64,000 nucleotides of DNA from Halobacillus sp. Marseille-Q1614 (GTDB taxonomy: Bacteria; Bacillota; Bacilli; Bacillales; Halobacillaceae), in the NCBI RefSeq assembly GCF_902809865.1, contig NZ_CADDWH010000001.1, positions 3,100,001 to 3,164,000 of the forward strand, in the 5' to 3' direction. Below, piece after piece: positions 1 through 10,995 of the stretch; the first letter of the stretch is position 1; every line of letters begins with the position of its first letter. The notes under the pieces are model-generated. The model was not told where the DNA came from, did no database searches, and worked only from the letters and a program-made list of their open reading frames with translations. The position numbers and the translations under genes were made by a program.

Positions 1-1035
1 TAAGTGAGGCAGTGTAAGATCCACTACTTTTTCAAGGGAAGCAGCTTTAATATACTGGTTGTTCATCCACTTCAGCTTCGCTGCATCAAAAATAGCCGGT
101 GACGTAGATAAACGGTCGGCATCAAAGATATCAATCAGCTGATTCTGTGTGAAGATCTCTTCCTCGCCGACTGGAGACCAGCCAAGCAGCGTAATAAAGT
201 TAAAGAGCGCTTCCGGCAGATATCCGAGGTTTTTGTACTGCTCAATAAACTGCAGAATATGCTCGTCCCGTTTGCTAAGCTTTTTACGATTTTCATTTAA
301 AATTAAAGTCATATGACCAAATGTCGGAGCTTCCCATCCGAACGCTTCATAAACCATCATCTGCTTCGGCGTATTGGAGATATGCTCTTCACCGCGAAGC
401 ACGTGACTGATCTTCATCAGATGATCATCAACAGCTACGGCAAAGTTATAAGTCGGAGTGCCGTTCTTCTTAACGATAACCCAATCGCCAAAGTCGCTAG
501 ATTCAAACGTAATATCGGCGCGCACTAAATCATTAAAGGTATACGTTTTTCCTTCAGGTACACGAAGGCGAATGCTCGGCTGGCGTCCTTCTTCTTCAAA
601 TTGACGGATCTGTTCTTCGGTTAAATCACGATGAGCTCCTGAATACTTGGGCGCTTCGCCGCGGGCCATCTGCGCTTCCCGCTCCGCTTCAAGCTCTTCT
701 TCCGTAACGTAGCACTTGTAAGCAAGGCCTCGCTCTAACAGCTCATCGACATATTTGTTATAGATATCAAGACGCTCCATTTGACGGTAAGGACCATACT
801 CGCCGCCAATATCAGCACCTTCGTCCCACTCAAGGCCGAGCCACTTCAAATAGTTCAGCTGGCTTTGTTCTCCGCCTTCCACATTACGCTTAGCATCTGT
901 ATCTTCCACGCGGATAATAAACTTGCCGCCTGCATTTTTCGCATACAGGTAGTTAAACAGAGCCGTACGGGCATTTCCGATGTGAAGATGACCAGTCGGG
1001 CTTGGCGCATAACGCACCCTTACTTCGTTACTCAT
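1..1035 (-). CDS. gltX: Glutamyl-tRNA synthetase, 3' end outside window
   Basis: Class I aminoacyl-tRNA synthetase that charges tRNA-Glu; in Bacilli lacking GlnRS it normally also mischarges tRNA-Gln for GatCAB (family knowledge). I see the first 345 codons of a protein usually near 490 residues. The N-terminus has the HIGH-type signature in [14 protein letters not shown] (about residues 11-24), the VEDTD motif follows, and a KLSKR (KMSKS-type) motif lies near residue 250. The ATG at 1033-1035 has an AAAGGAG ribosome site upstream. The gene runs off the left edge, so the anticodon-binding domain is not seen. It lies 54 bp downstream of ispDF with no terminator between, matching the ispD-ispF-gltX order of B. 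subtilis, so cotranscription is likely. Confidence 0.96.
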   Translation of the reverse strand, partial: MSNEVRVRYAPSPTGHLHIGNARTALFNYLYAKNAGGKFIIRVEDTDAKRNVEGGEQSQLNYLKWLGLEWDEGADIGGEYGPYRQMERLDIYNKYVDELLERGLAYKCYVTEEELEAEREAQMARGEAPKYSGAHRDLTEEQIRQFEEEGRQPSIRLRVPEGKTYTFNDLVRADITFESSDFGDWVIVKKNGTPTYNFAVAVDDHLMKISHVLRGEEHISNTPKQMMVYEAFGWEAPTFGHMTLILNENRKKLSKRDEHILQFIEQYKNLGYLPEALFNFITLLGWSPVGEEEIFTQNQLIDIFDADRLSTSPAIFDAAKLKWMNNQYIKAASLEKVVDLTLPHL

Positions 1036-1089
1036 ATTTAAAACTCCTTTTCGTTCTCTTTTAGCTTTTTCTATTTTATCATTAATAAG

Positions 1090-2283
1090 TTACGATTGTT
1101 GACTATTTTGCAAAAGAACCACAGCCTGTGCCGCCACTCCTTCTTTACGTCCGGTAAATCCGAGTTTCTCGGTTGTTGTCGCTTTAACATTGATCCGGCC
1201 TGGGTCACTGTTTAACAGTGAAGCTACATTGCTGCGGATCTCTTCGATATATGGCGCCATTTTGGGTGCCTGGGCGATCACTGTACAGTCTAAGTTGCCT
1301 AACTCAAAGCCTTGCTCGTTTACAAGTTTCCATACATGCTGCAACAGCTTTCCGGAATCGGCATCCTTAAAGGCCTCATCTGTATCAGGGAAGTGCCTGC
1401 CGATATCTCCTTCCCCAATTGCACCTAAACAGGCATCTGCAATTGTGTGAAGGAGAACGTCAGCATCCGAGTGGCCCAGCAGTCCTTTTTCATAAGGAAT
1501 GTCTACGCCTCCAATGATGCATGGACGCCCCTCTGTTAACTGGTGCACATCAAAGCCTTGTCCAATCCGAAACATATCCGAACCACCGTCCTTTCCTTTA
1601 TACTGGTCTGTTAAAAAAGACCTCGCTTTTGATAAATCCTCAGGAGTGGTCAGCTTAATATTGTCGTAGCTGCCTTCCACAACAGCGACAGGCTCCCCTA
1701 ATCGTTCCACTAATGAAGCATCATCGGTTCCGTAAAAATTCTCTTCCTGCGCCTGATGATGGGCATTTGTAATAAGGGTGCGGCGAAACCCCTGCGGAGT
1801 CTGAGCTGCCCACAGCGTCTTTCTATCAAGCGTAACGAGCTGTTCTCCCTTTTGTTTAATCGTATCGGTTACCGGAACAGCCAGCAGTCCGGCTCCTTCT
1901 TTGCTTACAACCTCTGCTAATTTGTGCAGGTTATCTCTTTTCACAAACGGGCGGGCACCGTCATGAATAAACACAAGCGAATCATCACTTTCTTCTGCCA
2001 GCGCCATAAGCCCGGCATACACACTGTCCTGTCGCTCTTTTCCGCCGTTAACGAGCTGAATCTGCTTTTCAATCGGATATTCGTTAAGCACCTCTTGCAT
2101 TTGAGCATGCTCTTTTTCATTGGTCACGAGAATGATTTTCTCACACCAAGGATCCTGAGAGAAAATAATTAATGTATGTATAATCAATGGCTGATCATTA
2201 ATCATGAGGAACTGTTTGTTTTGCCCGGCCAGCATCCGCTTGCCCTGGCCAGCCGCTAATACAATTGCTGAATAATTAATCAT
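1090..2283 (-). CDS. ispDF: Bifunctional IspD-IspF fusion (MEP pathway)
   Basis: Two isoprenoid-precursor enzymes in one 397-residue reading frame. Residues 1-236 are IspD, MEP cytidylyltransferase: LAAGQGKRM nucleotide-binding loop, HDGARPFV and PVTDTIK. Residues 237-397 are IspF, MEcPP synthase: GFDVHQL and [10 protein letters not shown] with the metal-binding Asp/His residues, HFPDTD, and [11 protein letters not shown]. In B. subtilis these are separate adjacent genes of about 232 and 158 codons. Here no stop codon separates them and the linker is only about ten residues. The old ispF start survives as Met237 (codon 1573-1575) with a purine-rich AAAGGACGGTGG just upstream, so free IspF could also be made internally. 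Start: the ATG at 2281-2283 has AGGATGG at good spacing; the in-frame ATG at 2290-2292 overlaps that site. Confidence 0.93.
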   Translation of the reverse strand: MINYSAIVLAAGQGKRMLAGQNKQFLMINDQPLIIHTLIIFSQDPWCEKIILVTNEKEHAQMQEVLNEYPIEKQIQLVNGGKERQDSVYAGLMALAEESDDSLVFIHDGARPFVKRDNLHKLAEVVSKEGAGLLAVPVTDTIKQKGEQLVTLDRKTLWAAQTPQGFRRTLITNAHHQAQEENFYGTDDASLVERLGEPVAVVEGSYDNIKLTTPEDLSKARSFLTDQYKGKDGGSDMFRIGQGFDVHQLTEGRPCIIGGVDIPYEKGLLGHSDADVLLHTIADACLGAIGEGDIGRHFPDTDEAFKDADSGKLLQHVWKLVNEQGFELGNLDCTVIAQAPKMAPYIEEIRSNVASLLNSDPGRINVKATTTEKLGFTGRKEGVAAQAVVLLQNSQQS

Positions 2284-2313
2284 AGCTACCATCCTAAATG
2301 TATTTGAAATAAC

Positions 2314-2342
2314 AAAAGCGATAACACGCAGTTATCACTTTT
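2314..2342 (-). terminator. Hairpin between yacL and ispDF
   Basis: A 12-bp stem (one G-T pair) with a 5-nt loop just after the yacL stop on the minus strand. The following run is only moderately T-rich (GTTATTT), so termination may be partial. Confidence 0.5.
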
Positions 2343-2368
2343 GTTAATCTCTATTTGTTATACCGTTT

Positions 2369-3475
2369 TTATAAAGCTTTTTCAAGTGATTTTGGCTTAG
2401 CAAAAATCATACGGCCCGCTGAAGTCTGCAGGACGCTCGTTACAATCACTTCAATTGTTTTTCCGATATAATCTTTACCTTCTTCTACGACGATCATTGT
2501 CCCATCATCTAAATAACCAATTCCCTGCTTCTGCTCTTTCCCGTCTTTGATTACCTGGATTGACATTTCTTCTCCTGGTAAAACGACCGGCTTCACTGCA
2601 TTGGCAAGGTCATTAATATTCAGTACCTGCACATTCTGAAACTCACACACTTTATTCAGATTGAAGTCGTTTGTCACTACAATACCGTCCATCACCTTGG
2701 CCAGCTTCACCAGCTTGCTGTCAACTTCCTGCACTTCTTCAAAATCGCCTTCGTAAATTTCGACTTTGACCGGAAGATCTTTCTGCAGACGGTTCAGAAT
2801 ATCCAGCCCCCGGCGGCCTCTGTTTCTCTTAAGACCATCTGAGGAATCTGCAATATGTTGAAGCTCTTCCAGCACGAACTGCGGAATAACAACCGTTCCT
2901 TCTAAAAAGTGCGTTTCACAGATGTCTGCAATACGGCCGTCAATAATGACACTCGTATCTAAGATTTTCTGCTTTGGAATGATTGCCGGATCCACTTGAA
3001 CAGTTTGAGAAGACTCATCATCTGAAGATTTCTTATCCTTTTTATTTGCAAGTGTTAAGAGATTTAAAAATTCATCTTTTCGTTTAAAACCGACTTGAAA
3101 CCCGAAGTAGCCTAATAAGATCGTAATGAAAATCGGCACAACCTGGCTTACGACTTTGATTTCGATGTCCTGCAGGATGTTATTGATTAAATAAGCAATA
3201 ATTAAACCGACAATTAATCCTAAGCTCCCAAAAAGCAAGTCTGCCACAGGGGCTCGTACCAGTGTATCCTCTACCCACCTTAGGAAATTGACAATATAGT
3301 CAACAATCCAGAAAGTTAATAAAAATAAAATAAGTGCTCCTATAATTGCCCCAGCTACTGATTGAATCCAGCTTTGCCAGGTTACATCCATTAAGGAAAA
3401 CAGTTCGGGAATATAAAGATAACCGATTGTACCGGCAGTGACGATAATAAATAACTGAACTATTCTTTTAAGCAC
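2369..3475 (-). CDS. yacL: Membrane-anchored PIN/TRAM domain protein YacL
   Basis: 368 residues. Four hydrophobic segments (about residues 4-26, 33-62, 78-97 and 110-130) are followed by a charged linker. A PIN-like nuclease domain (about 168-290) contains [16 protein letters not shown] with its acidic metal-binding residue, and a TRAM domain (about 300-365) closes the protein. The family is conserved in Bacilli next to disA and ispD; its nuclease activity is inferred from the fold. The start is GTG at 3473-3475, chosen because AAGGAGGTGAG lies directly upstream. It has its own predicted sigma-A promoter just after disA. Confidence 0.9.
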   Translation of the reverse strand: MLKRIVQLFIIVTAGTIGYLYIPELFSLMDVTWQSWIQSVAGAIIGALILFLLTFWIVDYIVNFLRWVEDTLVRAPVADLLFGSLGLIVGLIIAYLINNILQDIEIKVVSQVVPIFITILLGYFGFQVGFKRKDEFLNLLTLANKKDKKSSDDESSQTVQVDPAIIPKQKILDTSVIIDGRIADICETHFLEGTVVIPQFVLEELQHIADSSDGLKRNRGRRGLDILNRLQKDLPVKVEIYEGDFEEVQEVDSKLVKLAKVMDGIVVTNDFNLNKVCEFQNVQVLNINDLANAVKPVVLPGEEMSIQVIKDGKEQKQGIGYLDDGTMIVVEEGKDYIGKTIEVIVTSVLQTSAGRMIFAKPKSLEKAL

Positions 3476-3590
3476 TTGCTCACCTCCTTAAAATCATTAT
3501 GACCAACCATAATGGCGATTAATCGTCCAGGTTAGAAATCTTGAATATAAACTAGCACAAATTACAATTTTTTTCAATTAAAAGGAAAAT

Positions 3591-3620
3591 ATTGTATCAT
3601 ACTAAATACCTACAAGTCAA
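3591..3620 (-). promoter_or_regulatory. Predicted sigma-A promoter for yacL
   Basis: Minus strand TTGACT, 18-bp spacer, TACAAT. It begins a few bases after the disA stop and lies about 115 bp before the yacL start. Confidence 0.6.
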
Positions 3621-3624
3621 ATGA

Positions 3625-4698
3625 TTACAAATGCCGGTCAACAAACAGCTGTTCCTGTATCCGCTCTAAGCCTTCGCAGATCTTCTTAGCCCTTACTTCA
3701 CCCACTCCGTCAACTTCGACTAATTCTTTGACAGTGGCCGACATAACTTCATGCAGTACTCCGAACCTTTGGACTAAATGTTCGATAATTACCGTGGGCA
3801 ATCGAGGAATCCGATTCATGATCCGATAGCCTCTCGGATAAATAGGGTCTGAAAGCTTTACGTGGACGGAGTAGCCTAACAATTTAAGCACCTGTTCATC
3901 AGACAGCAGCTCTGTACCGGCTGATTCCTGCATTTTATTTAAAAGATAAGCAGGTTCATATTCCGCCCGCTTGCTGTAATCCTTTATCAATAATGCCGCT
4001 TCTTCTTCAATATTAGAGACGAGCTCTGTAAGCTGGAGCTGAATCAGTCTGCCTTCATTACCGAGCTCATTGACATAGTTTAAGATTTCATTTTTAATTC
4101 TCAGCACCATTTCCACGCGATGGACGACTTGAATGACTTCCGAGAAAGAAACCATGTTTTCAAATTCCATCGCCCCAAGGTTGGTAATGCTTTGATCGAG
4201 TACGAGCTTATACTTCTCAAGCGTCTGAATCGCCTGATTCGCTTTTGTAAGAATAACGCCTATATCTTTAAGCGAATACCGGACGGCCCCTTTATAAAGG
4301 GTTATGACATTTCTTCTTTGAGAAATAGCAATCACTAAGTGCCCCGTCTGCTTTGCTACCCGTTCAGCTGTACGGTGCCGCATGCCTGTTTCCGTCGATA
4401 AAATATCCGGATCCGGCATAAGCTGAGCATTCGCGTAGAGGATCTCCTCGCCTTCATTGCTTAAGATGATCGCTCCATCCATCTTGGCCAGTTCATAGAG
4501 GTGAGCGGGAGTAAATCGGGACTGAATATGAAACCCGCCGTCTACCAGCTCCTGCACTTCTTTAGCATAACCCATAACGATAAGACCACCCGTTTTAGCA
4601 CGTAAAACGTTGTCGATCCCTTCACGAATAGGAGTGCCGGGAGCTACAAATTTAAGCATTTCTCCGATGTCGCCTGTCCTATCGTTGTTTGCTTCCAT
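3625..4698 (-). CDS. disA: DNA integrity scanning diadenylate cyclase DisA
   Basis: Makes cyclic di-AMP from two ATP and scans DNA for branched structures, delaying sporulation when damage is present (family knowledge). The 357-residue length is normal. The DAC catalytic domain (about 8-150) carries DGA at residues 74-76 and RHR at 107-109, the two signature motifs. A helical spine follows, and the C-terminus has a RuvA-like helix-hairpin-helix DNA-binding region ([18 protein letters not shown], about 320-340). The ATG at 4696-4698 directly abuts the radA stop (TAA-ATG), with GGGGGAT as ribosome site inside radA, so the two are translationally coupled. Confidence 0.96.
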   Translation of the reverse strand: MEANNDRTGDIGEMLKFVAPGTPIREGIDNVLRAKTGGLIVMGYAKEVQELVDGGFHIQSRFTPAHLYELAKMDGAIILSNEGEEILYANAQLMPDPDILSTETGMRHRTAERVAKQTGHLVIAISQRRNVITLYKGAVRYSLKDIGVILTKANQAIQTLEKYKLVLDQSITNLGAMEFENMVSFSEVIQVVHRVEMVLRIKNEILNYVNELGNEGRLIQLQLTELVSNIEEEAALLIKDYSKRAEYEPAYLLNKMQESAGTELLSDEQVLKLLGYSVHVKLSDPIYPRGYRIMNRIPRLPTVIIEHLVQRFGVLHEVMSATVKELVEVDGVGEVRAKKICEGLERIQEQLFVDRHL

Positions 4699-6075
4699 TT
4701 ATCGATCCCCCAATGTAATTTGCATAGCTTCCTGTACTGTATTTACACCAATCACCTGGATGCCTGAAGGAGGTGTCCATCCATCTAGATTCTTCTGAGG
4801 TATAATGACTCGTTTAAAACCAAGCTTAGCCGCTTCCTGAACGCGCTGTTCAATCCGGGAGACCCGCCTGATCTCTCCCGTCAGCCCCACTTCGCCAACA
4901 ACTACGTCATCGGGGTTGGAAGGCTGATCGCGAAAACTTGAGGCAATGCTGATGGCCACCGCTAAATCAACAGCTGGTTCATCCAGCTTTACGCCTCCAG
5001 CAACTTTTAGGTAAGCATCCTGATTTTGCAATAGCAGCCCGACCCTTTTTTCCAATACCGCCATGAGCAGGGGCACACGGTTATGATCAAGTCCTGTAGC
5101 CATCCGCCGCGGGTTTCCAAACGAGGTTGGAGAAATCAACGCCTGGATCTCGACTAAAACAGGGCGTGTCCCTTCCATAGAAGCCACTATAATCGATCCA
5201 GCTGCTCCTTGAGACCTCTCTTCCAGAAAAATCTCCGAAGGGTTCAGAACCTCTTCTAAGCCCTTCTCCTTCATTTCAAAAATCCCCATTTCGTGAGTAC
5301 TCCCGAAACGGTTCTTCACACTTCTTAATATACGAAATGTATGGTGCCTCTCTCCTTCGAAATATAAAACAGCATCCACCATATGTTCAAGTAACCGCGG
5401 GCCTGCGATCGACCCCTCTTTTGTTACATGACCTACAATGAAAATAGGAATACCTTTACTCTTCGCTACACGCATTAAATGACTTGTACATTCACGAACC
5501 TGTGACACGCTCCCTGGAGCGGAAGTAACGTCCTCTTTAAAAATCGTTTGAATCGAATCGATAATCACAAACTTAGGATTAATTACATCGATTTGAGTGA
5601 GCACGTCCTGGAGGTTCGTTTCAGACAATACGTAAAGCTCGTCTGATTCTACACCTAATCGTTCCGCCCGGAGCTTCGTCTGGCGTGTAGATTCTTCTCC
5701 TGATATATATAAAACAGGCAATTGCTTATTCGCAATCTGAGCAGAAACCTGAAGTAATAAAGTTGACTTCCCAATACCCGGATCACCGCCGATTAAAACC
5801 AGCGACCCCGGTACGATACCGCCCCCGAGCACGCGGTTTAATTCCGGCATATCCGTTCTTAGTCTCGGCTCTTTTTCTGATTTAATCTGTGTGATTTTTT
5901 CAGGTTTTGCTGAACCTGATGAACTGGTTTGAAAAACGTGGCGGGAATTGCTTCCGGTCATCGCCGCTTCTTCCACTAATGTGTTCCACTGCTGACAGCC
6001 CGGGCATTTACCCATCCACTTGGGAGTTTCGTATCCACATTCCTGACAGACAAACTTTGTTTTTCTCTTCGCCAA
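4699..6075 (-). CDS. radA: DNA repair protein RadA (Sms)
   Basis: RecA-like, DnaB-type helicase that helps branch migration during homologous recombination. The 458 residues contain an N-terminal zinc finger (Cys10, Cys13, Cys24, Cys27), Walker [11 protein letters not shown] (about 96-105), the RadA-specific KNRFG motif near residue 260, and a C-terminal Lon-protease-like domain (from about 350). The start is TTG at 6073-6075, giving MAKRKTKF as in other RadA proteins; a purine-rich GGGAGAGAG lies upstream. In B. subtilis radA is the fifth gene of the ctsR operon; here a clear terminator separates it from clpC. Confidence 0.95.
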   Translation of the reverse strand: MAKRKTKFVCQECGYETPKWMGKCPGCQQWNTLVEEAAMTGSNSRHVFQTSSSGSAKPEKITQIKSEKEPRLRTDMPELNRVLGGGIVPGSLVLIGGDPGIGKSTLLLQVSAQIANKQLPVLYISGEESTRQTKLRAERLGVESDELYVLSETNLQDVLTQIDVINPKFVIIDSIQTIFKEDVTSAPGSVSQVRECTSHLMRVAKSKGIPIFIVGHVTKEGSIAGPRLLEHMVDAVLYFEGERHHTFRILRSVKNRFGSTHEMGIFEMKEKGLEEVLNPSEIFLEERSQGAAGSIIVASMEGTRPVLVEIQALISPTSFGNPRRMATGLDHNRVPLLMAVLEKRVGLLLQNQDAYLKVAGGVKLDEPAVDLAVAISIASSFRDQPSNPDDVVVGEVGLTGEIRRVSRIEQRVQEAAKLGFKRVIIPQKNLDGWTPPSGIQVIGVNTVQEAMQITLGDR

Positions 6076-6183
6076 AAGCGCTCTCTCCCTCTCCCTTATT
6101 ATAAACGATATGGCTTGTGAAAAAGTTTCATGACCATATCATTTTAGTTAAAAATACCTTACTAAAAGCATATCGGAATCATA

Positions 6184-6211
6184 AAAAAATCGGAAGGCAT
6201 ACACCTTCCGA
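6184..6211 (-). terminator. Terminator between clpC and radA
   Basis: Perfect 8-bp stem TCGGAAGG/CCTTCCGA with a 6-nt loop followed on the minus strand by seven T residues. It would end or attenuate the ctsR-mcsA-mcsB-clpC transcript. Confidence 0.85.
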
Positions 6212-6246
6212 CCTCAAATAGTTCATAATTTATTCAAATTTGCCTC

Positions 6247-8706
6247 TTATTTCGCTTCCTGATGAGTATGAACCGTAAATTCTTTGTTATCATTCAGGTC
6301 AATTTCTACTTTTTGACCTTTGTGAATGTTCTCTTTTAACAGCTCTTCAGACAAGAGGTCTTCCACGTTTTTCTGTATAGAGCGGCGAAGAGGACGTGCT
6401 CCGTATTCTGGGTCGAATCCTTCTTTCGCAATATGCTCGATCGCTTTTTCGCTGAGCGTGAAGTCGATATCCTGATCAAGCAGACGCTTTCTCAATTGTT
6501 CTGCCATCAGTGTAACGATATCCTTCATGTGGCGACGCTCTAAAGAGTGGAAGACGATCGTTTCGTCAATACGGTTTAAGAACTCCGGACGGAATGCTTT
6601 TTTCAGCTCATCCGTTACTTTAGACTTCATGTCTTTGTAGTTCTGGTCCTCATCACCCATAGAGAAGCCAAGATACTTATTGCTTTTCAGCTCATGTGCC
6701 CCAACGTTTGAAGTCATGATTAAGACTGTGTTTCTAAAGTCGACAACACGTCCTTTAGAATCTGTAAGACGTCCGTCTTCCAATACTTGAAGCAAGATGT
6801 TAAAGACTTCAGGGTGAGCCTTCTCAATTTCATCTAACAGGATGACAGAGTAAGGTTTGTTTCGAACTTTCTCTGTCAGCTGTCCGCCTTCATCATAGCC
6901 TACATATCCTGGAGGTGAACCGACAAGACGGGACGTGCTGTGTTTTTCCATATACTCAGACATATCGATTCGAATCATCGCATCTTCCTCACCGAACATG
7001 CTTTCCGCCAGTGCACGGGCAAGCTCGGTTTTACCTACACCAGTTGGTCCCAAGAAGATAAAGGAACCAATAGGCCGTTTCGGATCCTTAAGACCGGCAC
7101 GGGCCCGGCGAATCGCTTTGGAAATAGCCTTCACCGCTTCTTCCTGGCCGATGACACGGTTATGAAGAGTATCTTCTAACTGAAGCAGACGTTCACTTTC
7201 ATCTTTGGTCATTTTAGAAACAGGAACTCCCGTCCAGGTAGATACGATCGAAGCAATATCTTCTACCGTCACTTCTGAATCTTCCTGACCCTGCTTCTCT
7301 TTCCATTCGTCTTTCGTCTGATCAAGCTCATCACGCAAACGCTGCTCACTGTCCCGTAAGGAAGCGGCTTTTTCAAATTCCTGGCTTTGAACAGCAGCGT
7401 CTTTCTCTTTACGAACTTCTTCAAGCTTCTGCTCAAGCTCTTTTAAGTTTGGCGGCGCTGTATAAGAACGAAGACGTACTTTAGAAGCAGCCTCATCAAT
7501 TAAGTCAATTGCTTTATCCGGCAGGAAGCGGTCCGTAATATAACGGTCAGAGAAACGAACAGCGGACTCAATGGAATCATCCGTAATCGTTACTCGGTGG
7601 TGCGCTTCATAACGGTCGCGCAGTCCTTTAAGAATTTGAACAGATTCTTCTAAGGATGGCTCGTCAACTTTAATTGGCTGGAAGCGTCGTTCAAGAGCAG
7701 CATCTTTTTCAATATATTTTTTATACTCATCGAGAGTCGTTGCCCCAATACACTGAAGCTCACCGCGGGCCAGTGAAGGTTTCAGGATGTTAGACGCATC
7801 TATCGCACCTTCGGCTCCACCTGCTCCGATCAAGGTATGAAGCTCATCGATGAATAAGATAATATTACCGGCCTGGCGGATTTCTTCCATAACCTTTTTC
7901 AAACGATCCTCGAATTCGCCACGGTATTTAGTACCTGCTACAACCGTACCCATATCAAGCGTCATTACGCGTTTATCACGCAGGATCTCTGGAACTTCAT
8001 TGTTCATAATCTGCTGAGCAAGCCCCTCAGCGATCGCTGTTTTACCTACACCTGGCTCACCGACAAGCACTGGGTTATTTTTCGTACGGCGGCTTAATAC
8101 TTGAATCACACGTTCGATCTCTTTGCTTCGTCCGATCACTGGATCGATGTTGCCTTCTTTGGCAATCGCCGTTAAATCACGAGCTAGAGAATCAAGCGTT
8201 GGTGTATTGGCATTAGCAGCCTGTGCACCGCCGCCACCGCCTCTGCGGTTGCTGCCTCCACCGGTTGATTCGTTATTTCCAAGCAGCTGGAGAACCTGCT
8301 GACGCGCTTTATTTAAGCTGACACCGAGGTTATTTAACACACGGGCAGCTACCCCTTCGCCTTCCCGAATTAAACCAAGAAGGATGTGCTCTGTCCCTAC
8401 GTAAGAGTGGCCTAATTTGCGGGCTTCATCCATAGAAAGCTCGATTACTTTTTTAGCTCTTGGTGTATAGTGAATGGTTTGAGATACTTTTTCACCTTTG
8501 CCAATTAGATTCTCAACTTCCTCCTGGATCTTGCTGGCTTCTAATCCTAAAGCGTTCAGAGCTTTTGCAGCAATGCCTTCACCTTCACTTACAAGACCAA
8601 GAAGGATGTGTTCAGTGCCAATATTGTTATGGCCTAATCGGACCGCTTCTTCTTGCGCTAATGCTAGTACCTTTTGTGCTCTTTCAGTAAATCGCCCAAA
8701 CATCAT
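6247..8706 (-). CDS. clpC: Hsp100 ATPase ClpC
   Basis: Unfoldase partner of ClpP that, with adaptors such as MecA and McsB, degrades misfolded or arginine-phosphorylated proteins. About 819 residues. It has two N-terminal Clp repeats (1-145), a Gly-rich linker, AAA+ domain D1 with GEPGVGKT, a coiled M-domain with a UVR-like segment, D2 with GPTGVGKT, and a C-terminal D2-small domain. Of the ATG codons near the start I chose 8704-8706, because AGGAGG ends 8 nt before it; the ATG at 8710-8712 is only 2 nt from that site. It follows mcsB by 20 bp and is the last gene before a strong terminator. Confidence 0.97.
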   Translation of the reverse strand: MMFGRFTERAQKVLALAQEEAVRLGHNNIGTEHILLGLVSEGEGIAAKALNALGLEASKIQEEVENLIGKGEKVSQTIHYTPRAKKVIELSMDEARKLGHSYVGTEHILLGLIREGEGVAARVLNNLGVSLNKARQQVLQLLGNNESTGGGSNRRGGGGGAQAANANTPTLDSLARDLTAIAKEGNIDPVIGRSKEIERVIQVLSRRTKNNPVLVGEPGVGKTAIAEGLAQQIMNNEVPEILRDKRVMTLDMGTVVAGTKYRGEFEDRLKKVMEEIRQAGNIILFIDELHTLIGAGGAEGAIDASNILKPSLARGELQCIGATTLDEYKKYIEKDAALERRFQPIKVDEPSLEESVQILKGLRDRYEAHHRVTITDDSIESAVRFSDRYITDRFLPDKAIDLIDEAASKVRLRSYTAPPNLKELEQKLEEVRKEKDAAVQSQEFEKAASLRDSEQRLRDELDQTKDEWKEKQGQEDSEVTVEDIASIVSTWTGVPVSKMTKDESERLLQLEDTLHNRVIGQEEAVKAISKAIRRARAGLKDPKRPIGSFIFLGPTGVGKTELARALAESMFGEEDAMIRIDMSEYMEKHSTSRLVGSPPGYVGYDEGGQLTEKVRNKPYSVILLDEIEKAHPEVFNILLQVLEDGRLTDSKGRVVDFRNTVLIMTSNVGAHELKSNKYLGFSMGDEDQNYKDMKSKVTDELKKAFRPEFLNRIDETIVFHSLERRHMKDIVTLMAEQLRKRLLDQDIDFTLSEKAIEHIAKEGFDPEYGARPLRRSIQKNVEDLLSEELLKENIHKGQKVEIDLNDNKEFTVHTHQEAK

Positions 8707-8726
8707 GGACATTACCTCCTAACTAT

Positions 8727-9797
8727 TTATTCATTCTTTTCTAATTGTAATCTTTCTCTAATCAGGGAAGCTCGACGGATATCACGCTCAGACGGAGTTA
8801 GAGACTCTTGTGCATATTGCTGAAGGAACCCTGGCTGTGTTAAAACCATAAGCTCATTCAAAATGGTCTTTGGAATATCATCGATGAACCCTAAATCGAT
8901 TCCCAGTCTAAGATCAGATAAGCATTTTGCTGCCTCTTTAGACTCTATGATTCGACTATGCTTCAAAACACCATAGGATCGAAAAACTCTGTCCTCAAGC
9001 TGGATTCCTGACCGCTGCATTAAGGTCTGACGGGCTTTTCTTTCTTGATCAATCAGTTGTCTTACCACACTGTGCAAGTCTTCCACAATATCCTCTTCTG
9101 ATTTCCCAAGCGTAATCTGGTTAGAAATTTGAAACAAGTTGCCAAGAGCTTCGCTTCCTTCACCGTAAATACCGCGGACGACTAATCCCAGCTGGTTAAT
9201 TGCCGGCGTCATGCGCGTAATCTGCTGGGTCATTACTAAAGCAGGAAGGTGCATCATCACTGAAGCCCTCATTCCCGTACCAACGTTAGTCGGGCACGAC
9301 GTTAAATAGCCTCTGTTTTCATCAAAGGCATAATCCACTTTTTCTTCAAGCCAGTCATCTAACTGAGAGGCCTGTTCTAATGCCCGGTCCAGCTGAAAGC
9401 CAGGAAAATAAAGCTGTATTCGTATGTGATCTTCTTCATTTATCATGATTGACACTTGTTCATTTTGAGAAATCAATGATGCCGAATGCTTCGATTGATC
9501 GATTAAATGCGGACTGACTAAATGCTTCTCCACAAGTACTCTTCTTTCAATCGGCTGCAAATCACTCATTTCCACGACTTCGAAATTCTTATAATCTCTA
9601 AATGACTGTCCCGCAAACTCTTCTTTAAAAATGTTCAGTACTTCCTCCAGGCGTTCCTCTGCTGCAATGATAGGGAACGGATACTTCTGAAGGTTACGGG
9701 CCAGACGAATTCGACTGCTTAGAACAATGTCACTGTCCGGGCCTTCCTGGTTCATCCAGGGGCTGATTGCTTCATTCATAAATTGTCCAAGTGACAT
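8727..9797 (-). CDS. mcsB: Protein-arginine kinase McsB
   Basis: Phosphorylates arginines, marking proteins for ClpCP and inactivating CtsR under heat stress (family knowledge). The 356 residues show the phosphagen-kinase fold: the SSRIRLARN nucleotide-binding segment (about 27-35), Cys168 in [13 protein letters not shown] as the expected catalytic cysteine, and the terminal RDIRRA motif used for phosphoarginine sensing. The start ATG (9795-9797) overlaps the mcsA stop by one base (TAATG), implying coupling with its activator McsA. Confidence 0.96.
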   Translation of the reverse strand: MSLGQFMNEAISPWMNQEGPDSDIVLSSRIRLARNLQKYPFPIIAAEERLEEVLNIFKEEFAGQSFRDYKNFEVVEMSDLQPIERRVLVEKHLVSPHLIDQSKHSASLISQNEQVSIMINEEDHIRIQLYFPGFQLDRALEQASQLDDWLEEKVDYAFDENRGYLTSCPTNVGTGMRASVMMHLPALVMTQQITRMTPAINQLGLVVRGIYGEGSEALGNLFQISNQITLGKSEEDIVEDLHSVVRQLIDQERKARQTLMQRSGIQLEDRVFRSYGVLKHSRIIESKEAAKCLSDLRLGIDLGFIDDIPKTILNELMVLTQPGFLQQYAQESLTPSERDIRRASLIRERLQLEKNE

Positions 9798-10348
9798 TAT
9801 TCTCCATCCCCTTTCTCTTGATGAAGTTGTTGTTCCAGGGACCGAATCTGATCTCGTAATTGAGCGGCTTGTTCGAATTCTTCCTGTTCAATCATCCCAC
9901 GAAGCTCTGCTCTTAGCTGGTCCACCTGTTTTTTCAAGTGCAGGTGGCCGGCTTCTCGTTTAGGTATCTTCCCGTGGTGATGGGCATTTCCACTATGAAC
10001 TCGCTTAAATATAGGATCCAAACGTTCATCAAAAGTTTTATAACAATCCGCACACCCAAACTTTCCAATTTTCGCAAATTGCTGGTAGGTTAACCCGCAG
10101 TTTGGACATTTCAGCTGTACAGACTGTTTCTCATAAGGTTTAGATTGCTGACCTTTAAATGAAAATTGATGATCGTGATTAAATAAACCGGATAATAAGT
10201 CAGTAAGAGTAAAGTTGTCTTCCTTTTCATTCATATAACCCTTTTCTTTGGCACAGTGCTCGCACACATGAATTTCTGATTTCTCGCCGTTAATAACCTG
10301 GGTTAAATGAACCGTTGCAGGGCGCTTATGGCATCTTTGGCAATCCAT
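9797..10348 (-). CDS. mcsA: McsA, activator of McsB kinase
   Basis: Zinc-binding activator of McsB and modulator of CtsR. 183 residues with two double zinc-binding regions: CQRC with CEHC near residues 3-33, and CPNC with CADC in the middle. A C-terminal UVR domain (about 145-178, [17 protein letters not shown]) is the likely contact surface for partner proteins. It is the second gene of the class III heat-shock operon, 17 bp after ctsR and overlapping mcsB. Confidence 0.95.
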   Translation of the reverse strand: MDCQRCHKRPATVHLTQVINGEKSEIHVCEHCAKEKGYMNEKEDNFTLTDLLSGLFNHDHQFSFKGQQSKPYEKQSVQLKCPNCGLTYQQFAKIGKFGCADCYKTFDERLDPIFKRVHSGNAHHHGKIPKREAGHLHLKKQVDQLRAELRGMIEQEEFEQAAQLRDQIRSLEQQLHQEKGDGE

Positions 10349-10365
10349 ATGATCTACCTCCTCAC

Positions 10366-10830
10366 CTAGCTTTTGTACTTAAGGGTGAAAAGCATCGCTG
10401 TCAGAATTCGAGAACGGAGCTCATCCCTTAGAGGAAGTGGGAATGCAAGAACCTCACGCTCCATCACGCTTGCCATGATATTCGCTTCACGTTCGTTTAT
10501 GCTATCATTTTCAAGTAAACGATCGATAATATCGAGTGAAACAGATTGAGATACTTCCGGCTGAACCAGCTTAATAATATCATCAATCATTTGTGACTCG
10601 GATCGATGCTGGACACGGCGGATTCGAATATAGCCGCCGCCTCCGCGTTTACTTTCAACTATATAGCCCTTTTCCACAGTGAAGCGGGTTTTAATCACGT
10701 AATTGATTTGAGAAGGCACACATTGAAATTTTTCAGCGATTTCACTCCGTTTAATTTCAATACTTCCGTGATGATTTTCATCTAAAATCTTCTTTAGATG
10801 CTCTTCAATGATGTCAGATATATTCCGCAT
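10366..10830 (-). CDS. ctsR: Class III heat-shock repressor CtsR
   Basis: Dimeric winged-helix repressor of clp genes; heat is sensed through a glycine-rich loop in the wing, seen here as RGGGGYIRI. 154 residues starting at the ATG 10828-10830, which reads MRNISDIIEEHLKKIL like other CtsR proteins and is preceded by a strong GGAGGAGGG site; the open frame extends 19 codons further upstream but across the operator. It is the first gene of ctsR-mcsA-mcsB-clpC and is almost certainly autoregulated, as a CtsR box overlaps its promoter. Confidence 0.96.
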   Translation of the reverse strand: MRNISDIIEEHLKKILDENHHGSIEIKRSEIAEKFQCVPSQINYVIKTRFTVEKGYIVESKRGGGGYIRIRRVQHRSESQMIDDIIKLVQPEVSQSVSLDIIDRLLENDSINEREANIMASVMEREVLAFPLPLRDELRSRILTAMLFTLKYKS

Positions 10831-10851
10831 TTTCCCTCCTCCTCTTTTGAC

Positions 10852-10904
10852 TTTGACTATCTTTGACCTTAATTTTATTATACTCATTTTTACTGCATAC
10901 GCAA
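10852..10904 (-). promoter_or_regulatory. ctsR promoter with CtsR operator
   Basis: Minus strand: -35 TTGCGT (10899-10904), 16-bp spacer, -10 TATAAT (10877-10882). At the expected start site follows the heptad direct repeat GGTCAAA-GAT-AGTCAAA (10852-10868), matching the CtsR consensus, with a further partial GTCAAA just downstream. Confidence 0.85.
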
Positions 10905-10960
10905 CTATAATGTTTTCATGTACAAGAGTAATCTTTCCCTAATTTTCCCCTTCCTAAAAC

Positions 10961-10993
10961 AAAAAAGCTATGCGAATTATGTCGCATAGCTTT
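10961..10993 (-). terminator. Terminator after the MgtC-family gene
   Basis: 12-bp perfect stem containing AGCTATGCGA, followed on the minus strand by TTTTTTGTTTT. It separates the MgtC-family gene from the ctsR promoter. Confidence 0.85.
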
Positions 10994-10995
10994 AA

